From Mycobacterium decipiens (GTDB lineage: Bacteria; Actinomycetota; Actinomycetes; Mycobacteriales; Mycobacteriaceae): DNA of 64,000 nucleotides. The DNA is taken from contig NZ_OY970459.1 of the NCBI RefSeq assembly GCF_963853665.1, positions 3,658,001 through 3,722,000 of the forward strand, in the 5' to 3' direction. Below the pieces are notes generated by a model that saw nothing but the letters and a program-made list of their open reading frames with translations, was not told the origin of the DNA and made no database searches. The position numbers were made by a program, and so were the translations under genes. This document shows, in pieces, positions 58,320 through 64,000 of the stretch; position 1 is the stretch's first letter; every line of letters starts with the position of its first letter.

Positions 58320-59860
58320 GCGGATCCCTTTACCGGAAGCCGTTGTACGGCTGCTTGTCTGGCCCACCGACAATTCGGCTTACCGTTGCCGAGGTGGGGA
58401 ATCTGGTCAACGAAGATGAACGCCTTGGGCGCTTTGAAATGTGCCAGCCGCGAGGTGCAGTGGTTGTAGAGCGCCTCGTCCGCCACCACATCCGAGCCCG
58501 GGTGCCGGGCGATCAGGGCGACCACTTGTTGGCCCCACCGTTCGCTACGCCGTCCGATCACTAGCGCGTCGTCAATGTCGGGATGCGTGCGCAGTTCTTC
58601 CTCGACCTCTTCGACGAAAACCTTTTCACCACCGGTGTTCACGACGAGTGAATCGCGGCCTAACAGCCGGATGCTGCCGGCCTTCTCGACCGTTGCCCGA
58701 TCCCCCGGTATTGCGACGCGTCGGCCATCGATCTCGGGAAAGGTACGTTGGGTTGCTACGGCATCGTTGAAGTAGGCGAGCGGAATCCGGCCCGTCCTGG
58801 CCGTCCAACCGATCCCAGGCTCCCCGGGTCGCAGCAATCGGCTGCGATCGGCGGAGACGACGGCCGTGCCAGCCCCGGGCGCAAATGTGTCGCTGGCGGC
58901 TCCATTGCTGCTATACCCGAACGCCATATTGCCGGTTGCAAACGATCCGAATCCTTCAATAGTGGTGATGGGTGGCAAGCATTCCATCAGTGCCCGTTTG
59001 TATTTCGCGCTCGTGGTGGCGCCGCCGGAACCGATCGCGTTCAGCGAGGACAAGTCGTATGGATGTGCGCGCAGCTCGGCAACTAGCGTTCCTGCGTATG
59101 CGCCGCCGACCATCGTTGCCATGCTTACCTTTTCGCGCTCGGCGGTTGCCCACACCGACCGCGCGTCGAGCTTGTTGCGGTCTTCATACAGCACCACCGG
59201 TAGGCCATTGAGGAAGGCGGCGAATGCTGTCCACATGCCGCCCGCATGCATCAGCGGAGAGACCGCGAACCACGGCTGGCCACCAGCACGGACCTGCCGA
59301 TGGATCTCTTCGACACTGCGGTGATCGGCCCCCGTCATCGACGCCACATACATATCGCTCTGGCGCCACAGAACTCGCTTGGGTTGCCCCGTCGTCCCGC
59401 CCGTGCACATCATGATCAGGTCGTCCGGCGAACCCTCCACGTCGCGGTCGGCGCAACCGACGGCCAATGCGTCGTTCAACGAAACGGCGCCCGACAGTTC
59501 GGGAACCGCGCTGCCGTCGTCGATAGATGCCATTAGCTCGGTACCGCTTTCGGGCAATACCTCTGCGAAACGTGCGCCCAGCAAGCGGTGGTAGATGATG
59601 CCCCGGGGACCTAGGTATTCGAGCAGATCACGGATCTCGCCCGGCGAGTAGTGGTGGTTCACACTCACCGGGACAGCTCGTGCCTTGAGGCATCCGATCA
59701 CCACCCCGAACCCCTGGTCGCTGAGGTAGTTTGCCAGTATTCGAGTTCGTGTTCTGGCCTCAGCGAAAGTGGTTCGGCGGGTGCCGCACATCGTCATCAG
59801 GCGGTCGGGAATGACGTCCGCGATGGCGTCTAGCACGGCGCCGATGGTCCATGCGGTCAC
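58316..59860 (-). CDS. Acyl-CoA synthetase (AMP-binding)
   Basis: A 514-residue ANL enzyme: MMCTGGTTGQPKRVLW P-loop, TTIEGFGSFATGN core, LLGRDSLVVNTGGEKVFVEEVEEEL hinge and a late NGKPNCRW where the catalytic Lys sits. Activates a carboxylic acid for the operon's dehydrogenases. Fourth ANL enzyme in the window, counting the FAAL. Confidence 0.88.
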   Translation of the reverse strand: MTAWTIGAVLDAIADVIPDRLMTMCGTRRTTFAEARTRTRILANYLSDQGFGVVIGCLKARAVPVSVNHHYSPGEIRDLLEYLGPRGIIYHRLLGARFAEVLPESGTELMASIDDGSAVPELSGAVSLNDALAVGCADRDVEGSPDDLIMMCTGGTTGQPKRVLWRQSDMYVASMTGADHRSVEEIHRQVRAGGQPWFAVSPLMHAGGMWTAFAAFLNGLPVVLYEDRNKLDARSVWATAEREKVSMATMVGGAYAGTLVAELRAHPYDLSSLNAIGSGGATTSAKYKRALMECLPPITTIEGFGSFATGNMAFGYSSNGAASDTFAPGAGTAVVSADRSRLLRPGEPGIGWTARTGRIPLAYFNDAVATQRTFPEIDGRRVAIPGDRATVEKAGSIRLLGRDSLVVNTGGEKVFVEEVEEELRTHPDIDDALVIGRRSERWGQQVVALIARHPGSDVVADEALYNHCTSRLAHFKAPKAFIFVDQIPHLGNGKPNCRWARQAAVQRLPVKGSA

Positions 59861-59881
59861 GACAATGCTGCCTACCCTGCC

Positions 59882-61084
59882 CTAGGCAGCCGAAGCCACC
59901 GTGACGCCAAGGAAGGTCAAAGCGTTGTCGCGCATGATCTTCCGTACGTCGGACGCACTGAAACCCGTTAACTCATCGGTGAACGACAGCGGCGACTCCA
60001 GGCCTTCACCGTGCGGCCAGTCCGAGCCGAACAGGATATGCTCGATTCCGAGCCTTTCGGCCAGCAGCCCGAGATCTTCCTCGTAGTAAGGAGAAACCCA
60101 CACGTGCTCACGCAACGCTTCGACCGGGTCGTTGGGGAAGGATCGCGGGTGCTGGTTAGCCAGCTTCTTCAGGCGCTTGGCGAGCCGGTGCACCCATTCC
60201 GAGCCGTTCTCGATGCTGGCCACCCGCAGCGCGGGATGCCGATCGAAAACCCCGTGCACGATCAGCGATGCCATGGTGTCGTGGATAGCGCGGTCGTCGA
60301 CAACGATCTTATCCAGCGGGTCGGGAGCCGCAAATGCCTCGAAAGTGGCTTTGCCGCCCCACATTCCGGCGATCTTCAGATATCCGCTGTCCCCTAGATG
60401 GAAGGCCACCGGGACATTCGCCTCGGCAAGTCGTGCCCAGACCGGGTCATGCGACGGATGCCCGAGCGAGCGGCTCTGCCGAAGACCAGGCACCGGAGCG
60501 GGTCGCACATGAACCAGCCGGGCGCCGCGGCCCAGAACGAAATCGACTTCCTCGACCGCCTGCTGCGGATCGGCAAGCGAAATCATCGGCGCTGTGAGGA
60601 TGCGGTGATCGGCTCTGTCGAAGCCCCAGTCTTCGTCGAGCCAGAGGTTGAAGGCATGCAATGACGCCATCGTGGCCGCCACGTCGTCCTTGAGCGCCTC
60701 TTCCACCCCGCAACCGAACGTCGGGAACATGACAATCGTCTCGATGCCCTGACGGTGGACCACCGCGGCCCGGGCGTCGCGGCTTCGGTATTCCGGTCGC
60801 AGTTCTAGCTTTTCGACCTTCATCAGTGACGCGGGGTCGACACCGTCGGGAATCTCGCCCCGGAACAGCGAATCCAAGCAGCCCGGCAGGATGATCGGAT
60901 CGAACGTGGGGTTGGGAATGAAACGGTTGACGCGATCGCCGATGATCGCCAGGGTGTGCCTGCCATCGCTGACCATCTGGACGCCACGCCTGCGAAACCT
61001 GTGATCCAGGTGCCGGGTAAATGCGTCCAGCGGCTCGTAATAGTGGTTGTCTACATCGATCGCCTGGTAGCTCAAGTTGCCCAT
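59882..61084 (-). CDS. Amidohydrolase-2 family metal-dependent hydrolase
   Basis: A 400-residue amidohydrolase, paralogous to the 38946 gene: DVDNHYYEP, IPNPTF, RPAPVPG, HLGDSG, SIENGSEWV, FGSDWPHGEGL. GGAAAGGAC precedes ATG 61084. Its function may be a retro-aldol, decarboxylation or hydrolysis step in breakdown of a polycyclic acid; not determinable here. Confidence 0.88.
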   Translation of the reverse strand: MGNLSYQAIDVDNHYYEPLDAFTRHLDHRFRRRGVQMVSDGRHTLAIIGDRVNRFIPNPTFDPIILPGCLDSLFRGEIPDGVDPASLMKVEKLELRPEYRSRDARAAVVHRQGIETIVMFPTFGCGVEEALKDDVAATMASLHAFNLWLDEDWGFDRADHRILTAPMISLADPQQAVEEVDFVLGRGARLVHVRPAPVPGLRQSRSLGHPSHDPVWARLAEANVPVAFHLGDSGYLKIAGMWGGKATFEAFAAPDPLDKIVVDDRAIHDTMASLIVHGVFDRHPALRVASIENGSEWVHRLAKRLKKLANQHPRSFPNDPVEALREHVWVSPYYEEDLGLLAERLGIEHILFGSDWPHGEGLESPLSFTDELTGFSASDVRKIMRDNALTFLGVTVASAA

Positions 61085-61103
61085 GATCGTCCTTTCCGGG
61101 CTC

Positions 61104-61946
61104 TCAAGCGTCGGATGAGTGCAGCGACGGAAACCTCGGTGGCCGCTTCTCGAAGAAACTCACCATCCCCTCGACGACGTCCGGGCGTGGCATCGCCTCG
61201 TGCAGCAGGACCTCGGCGCGCGAAGCGGCTTCCACGACATCGCCGGTGGCATCGCCATAGACCTGCCGTTTGATTACGGCCATCGAAGCCGGCGAGCAGT
61301 GTGCGGCGATGTCCTCCGCGTACTCCAGGGCGCGCTTCAGCAGATCTTCGGGCGCCACGACTTCGGTCACCAAGCCAAATTCGGCTGCCTCGTCGGCGAG
61401 GAAGGTACGACCACTCAGCAGCAGGTCGAGGGCGACGGCCCAGCTGGTCAACCGCGGAAGTATCCAGGAGATGCCAAACTCGGCGATCAGCCCACGGCGG
61501 GCGAACACGGCGGCGAACTTCGCGCCAGCCGCCGCGAACCGGACGTCGCACATCAGGGCCTGGGTCAGTCCGATGCCCACGCAGGAACCGTTGACGGCCG
61601 CGATGACCGGCTTACGCAGTGTGGTCACAAAGTGAGGTGGACGCTCGCCGACCAGGTCCGCCAGATTCGTCTGGCCCGCTCGCTCCATTGAGCCGCCGAC
61701 CCCGGCCGCCGAGGCCGGCGACCCCAGGTGGGCGCCGGCGCAGAACGCCCGGCCCCGACCCGTCAGCACGATCACCCGGATCGCGGGATCCTGTTCGGCG
61801 CGGTCGATGCCAGCATAAAACCCGGCGGCCAGGTCGGGGCCCCATGCATTGAGCCGCTCCGGACGGTTGAAAGTAAGTATTGCGACGCCGCTGGTGGTGG
61901 CCTCGTAGAGCACCGCATCTTCGGTATCGGCGCTGCTCATCGGCAT
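61104..61946 (-). CDS. Enoyl-CoA hydratase/isomerase (crotonase family)
   Basis: A 280-residue crotonase: oxyanion-hole segments AFCAGAHL and NGSCVGIGL, and RRGLIAEFGISWILPRL with the second catalytic Glu position kept. GGGAGGAAA directly precedes ATG 61946. First gene of the minus-strand operon running to 55235. Confidence 0.9.
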   Translation of the reverse strand: MPMSSADTEDAVLYEATTSGVAILTFNRPERLNAWGPDLAAGFYAGIDRAEQDPAIRVIVLTGRGRAFCAGAHLGSPASAAGVGGSMERAGQTNLADLVGERPPHFVTTLRKPVIAAVNGSCVGIGLTQALMCDVRFAAAGAKFAAVFARRGLIAEFGISWILPRLTSWAVALDLLLSGRTFLADEAAEFGLVTEVVAPEDLLKRALEYAEDIAAHCSPASMAVIKRQVYGDATGDVVEAASRAEVLLHEAMPRPDVVEGMVSFFEKRPPRFPSLHSSDA

Positions 61947-61971
61947 TTTCCTCCCACCTGGGCCGATCCTT

Positions 61972-61988
61972 GTATCCATACTGTATAC
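61972..61988. promoter_or_regulatory. Nested palindromes upstream of the enoyl-CoA hydratase operon
   Basis: ATAC-T-GTAT (61978-61986) nested with GTAT...ATAC (61972-61988), 26 bases before the operon start, in an otherwise GC-rich region. Looks like a repressor site; regulator not identified. Confidence 0.4.
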
Positions 61989-62120
61989 CTATCGGTACTG
62001 CGTTCCACAACGGCCGGTAGGCGCTCGTAGCGAACTGCGCCCCTCGGCGTCCACTGACACGCCGGAGAGCCCGAATTGCGCGCAGTCAGCGCACGACATA
62101 CGTCGATGTGCTGATGATTT

Positions 62121-62408
62121 ATGACTCCTAGCTGGCGGATGATGGATCCGATGCCTGAGATTGATCCGTGCGAGCAGAAGACGCCGCTGCCAATTTCGTC
62201 GGCGCATGAAGGCGCCCACACGATCGAATTTCAACTCCGCCAGGAGTTACGCGAGTACGCCGTGAAGGTGCGCCAGTTGGCTTACACCCTGCCCAACGGA
62301 GCGGGCGAGCACGCTCTTCTGCAGATGTCTGAGCAGATGACCATCACCGCTGACCAGCTCGCTTTGAGCCGACCCGGTGAGTCCGAAGACGAAGATTGGG
62401 TGTGCTGA
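62121..62408 (+). CDS. Small hypothetical protein
   Basis: A 95-residue ORF, shorter if Met7, Met8 or Met11 starts it (62139, 62142, 62151). The middle (FQLRQELREYAVKVRQLAYTLPNGAGEHALLQMSEQM) is a plausible amphipathic helical pair; the end is acidic (SEDEDWVC). No family recognised. Followed by a strong terminator, which supports a real transcript. Confidence 0.5.
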   Translation: MTPSWRMMDPMPEIDPCEQKTPLPISSAHEGAHTIEFQLRQELREYAVKVRQLAYTLPNGAGEHALLQMSEQMTITADQLALSRPGESEDEDWVC

Positions 62409-62484
62409 GTAGCAGACTCGTTAGGCCCAGGTTGATCCTGGTTGGCGCAGAATGATTTCGGCGGCCACGTGAGCCGAGCCATAG

Positions 62485-62515
62485 GGGGCTCCCGCTCGCT
62501 GCTCGCGGGAGCCCC
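62485..62515. terminator. Bidirectional GC-rich terminator
   Basis: GGGGCTCCCG (62485-62494) pairs perfectly with CGGGAGCCCC (62506-62515) around an 11-base loop, between convergent genes ending at 62408 and 62540. Confidence 0.75.
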
Positions 62516-62539
62516 GTCAGCGCAGCCGTTACGCGCTTT

Positions 62540-63304
62540 TCACCCGCCAGGACCGCGCCGGCGTACACGCGACGATTGGGCGTGAACACGACGCTTGGGC
62601 GCTACGCGAACAAGAACCCGCTCCACATGGGGAACTCCGTAAACGCCGGCGGATCTCTTCGCGCTGGCGGGCTTCATACGCAGCGGCGGGAAATCGTTGC
62701 GGAGGTCCGGATGGCACAGCTGCGCTATGCGTTGTGACTGGGGCAAATCGCGCAGTTCTTGGGACCCCAGACCAATCAGCCAAGCACGACTGGGAAGCCG
62801 GCCGAGCACCGCGTCCTCGGTAGCGCCCGATATCACCGTCTGTCCGCCATGAGCCAAATCCCGTAACTCCGCAGCCAGATTCATCGTCGGGCTCGCGTAG
62901 ATGCGGTCATCGAGCAGTTGCACCCTACCGGTATGGATCCCGATGCGTAGCAGGGTCGGGGCCAGCGGAGCCTGGTGTAACGCCAACGCACATTTGACGG
63001 CGGCGCTGGCCTGGGCGAACGCAACCACGAAACCATCGCCCTTGCCGTGATCCACCAGGCGCACACCGTCGTGTTCGGCAACGATGTCCGATACCTTCCC
63101 ACCGAGTTCCATCCAGGCGGTGATCGCCTCGGGTTGGATGTCCCACATCGGATCCTCAACGCCAGCGAGCAGCAACGTCACCGTCCGCCTCAACATAAGC
63201 CAGCCAGCTTCTAGATCGCCCCAAAACACCGGCGCGTCATCTGCACAAAGACTGTCCATACGCTCCACGATGCGCGCACGAGGAGCCATGAACATCAGCG
63301 ACAA
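62540..63304 (-). CDS. Degenerate class III nucleotidyl cyclase-like protein (Rv1359-like)
   Basis: A 254-residue protein with a cyclase homology domain at about 35-180: [12 protein letters not shown] replaces the usual F-x-D-x-E-G-S/T start, so the first metal aspartate is Gly; [10 protein letters not shown] and [13 protein letters not shown] are kept. After DFPPLR, where large LuxR regulators continue into an ATPase domain, it diverges into a basic tail. Probably a regulatory, non-catalytic domain. Position and size match Rv1359. An alternative start is Met6 or Met16. Confidence 0.75.
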   Translation of the reverse strand: MSLMFMAPRARIVERMDSLCADDAPVFWGDLEAGWLMLRRTVTLLLAGVEDPMWDIQPEAITAWMELGGKVSDIVAEHDGVRLVDHGKGDGFVVAFAQASAAVKCALALHQAPLAPTLLRIGIHTGRVQLLDDRIYASPTMNLAAELRDLAHGGQTVISGATEDAVLGRLPSRAWLIGLGSQELRDLPQSQRIAQLCHPDLRNDFPPLRMKPASAKRSAGVYGVPHVERVLVRVAPKRRVHAQSSRVRRRGPGG

Positions 63305-63349
63305 CGCGCAAAGAAGCCCGCTTTGGGTACGTATTGCCGCACCCAGTGA

Positions 63350-64000
63350 CTAGTGGTCAGTGGGATAATTCGAGTGTTGCGCCGCTGCTTGTACCAATTG
63401 GACGCGGGAGGTCAGGTCTAGCTTGGCGTAGATGTGGGTAAGGTGCGTCTGTACGGTGCGCGGTGAGACGAACAGCCTCGCCGAGATTTCCTTGGTGGCC
63501 AGTCCCTCGGTTACTAGCTGTACGATCTTGTGCTCAGCCGGCGTCAGCGCGTCCCAGCCGTTGCTTGGGCGTTTGCGTTCGCCGCGACCGCGCTGTGCGT
63601 AGGCGATCGCCTCGTCGAAGGGCGCCGCACTTCCCTCAGCCCAGGCGGCGTCGAAGTCCGCCTCGCCCATCGCATCATGAAGCGCCGCCATGGCGGCCTC
63701 ATAGTCGGCATCCCAGATCTTGTGGCGGGTCTCCCCCGTACGCTGCCGCTGGCCTGCTGCGGCGCCGAACAGGCGCGCAGCTTGCCGGTGGCTACCGGCG
63801 TCACTGGCCAATCCGGCGAGCAGTTCGATGGCATCCGGCATGGCGAGGTACGTCTGCGCGTCGACGCCGCACGCAACCGCGGCGTGGGCATCATCGCGTG
63901 CCCTGCCCAGATCGTCCTGCGCAATGGCTACTCGCGCCCGCGCTATCAGCGCCACCATCTGGTGCCATCCCGTGCTCGCAAGGACGGCTTCGTCGGCGAA
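63350..64000 (-). CDS. LuxR-family regulator, C-terminal part (cut by window edge)
   Basis: The frame stays open to the right edge, so this is the C-terminus of a longer protein (Rv1358-like, over 1000 residues in M. tuberculosis). Visible: TPR/MalT-like helices (FGAAAGQRQRTGE...), then a LuxR helix-turn-helix LTPAEHKIVQLVTEGLATKEISARLFVSPRTVQTHL. It lies 45 bases upstream of the cyclase-like gene on the same strand. Confidence 0.85.
   Translation of the reverse strand, partial: FADEAVLASTGWHQMVALIARARVAIAQDDLGRARDDAHAAVACGVDAQTYLAMPDAIELLAGLASDAGSHRQAARLFGAAAGQRQRTGETRHKIWDADYEAAMAALHDAMGEADFDAAWAEGSAAPFDEAIAYAQRGRGERKRPSNGWDALTPAEHKIVQLVTEGLATKEISARLFVSPRTVQTHLTHIYAKLDLTSRVQLVQAAAQHSNYPTDH

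Overview
The window is mycobacterial chromosome, most likely from a slow-growing non-tuberculous species close to the M. tuberculosis lineage. Evidence seen directly: very GC-rich coding with ATGA/GTGA stop-start overlaps, a PPE-SVP protein very like PPE18/PPE19, a Tat-exported DUF1906 protein of the Rv2525c type, F420-type LLM oxidoreductases, an MmpL transporter, VapBC pairs, a 13E12 (DUF222-HNH) protein, and an RsfA / Rv1364c-type stress-sigma switch. No rRNA, tRNA, CRISPR array or intact insertion sequence was found.

Layout. (1) 19-741: Rv2525c-like gene. (2) 885-19093: catabolic island with two Rieske oxygenases, an aldehyde dehydrogenase, a split MaoC-type hydratase, two acyl-CoA synthetases, a double CoA-transferase, an LLM oxidoreductase and four acyl-CoA dehydrogenase genes forming two heteromeric pairs, arranged around a GntR/FadR regulator. 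(3) 19306-34090: the most interesting part, an almost uninterrupted plus-strand biosynthetic operon: two small ORFs, a KAS III-like enzyme with an altered triad, an AurF-like di-iron oxygenase, a carrier protein, an amino acid:[carrier protein] ligase, a thioester-reductase-like SDR, a second di-iron protein, a 4'-phosphopantetheinyl transferase fused in frame to an acyl carrier protein, an ICMT-like membrane methyltransferase, a fatty-acyl-AMP ligase, a condensation/PapA-like acyltransferase, an MmpL exporter, a P450 and a phthiodiolone-ketoreductase-like F420 enzyme. I infer an exported lipo-amino-acid metabolite, probably N-oxygenated. I do not recognise the cluster as a described one. (4) 34154-37785: vapBC, then a scrap zone holding a mazF remnant, the 13E12 protein and a second vapBC with a broken toxin.

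(5) 37858-64000: this half keeps the gene order that I recall for M. tuberculosis Rv1358-Rv1365c, inverted: rsfA, the Rv1364c-like phosphatase/kinase, two Mce-associated-like membrane proteins (Rv1363c, Rv1362c), PPE19-like, LLM oxidoreductase (Rv1360-like), degenerate cyclase (Rv1359-like) and LuxR regulator (Rv1358-like, cut by the window edge). Lipid-catabolic genes lie between these markers: two acyl-CoA dehydrogenases, two P450s, an SDR, an AccD-type carboxyltransferase, and a minus-strand operon of enoyl-CoA hydratase, amidohydrolase, AMP ligase, amidohydrolase and a heteromeric acyl-CoA dehydrogenase pair, followed by a frameshifted LLM gene. A TetR protein fused to a hotdog domain precedes an amidohydrolase, and near-identical 15-base sites precede both.

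How it works together. Regions 2 and 5 carry four split acyl-CoA dehydrogenase pairs of the type used in mycobacterial sterol side-chain/ring catabolism, plus Rieske and P450 oxygenases and CoA-activating enzymes, so they probably degrade bulky polycyclic or terpenoid carboxylates. Region 3 makes and exports something. All assignments rest on reading motifs and on remembered family features; no database search was run.
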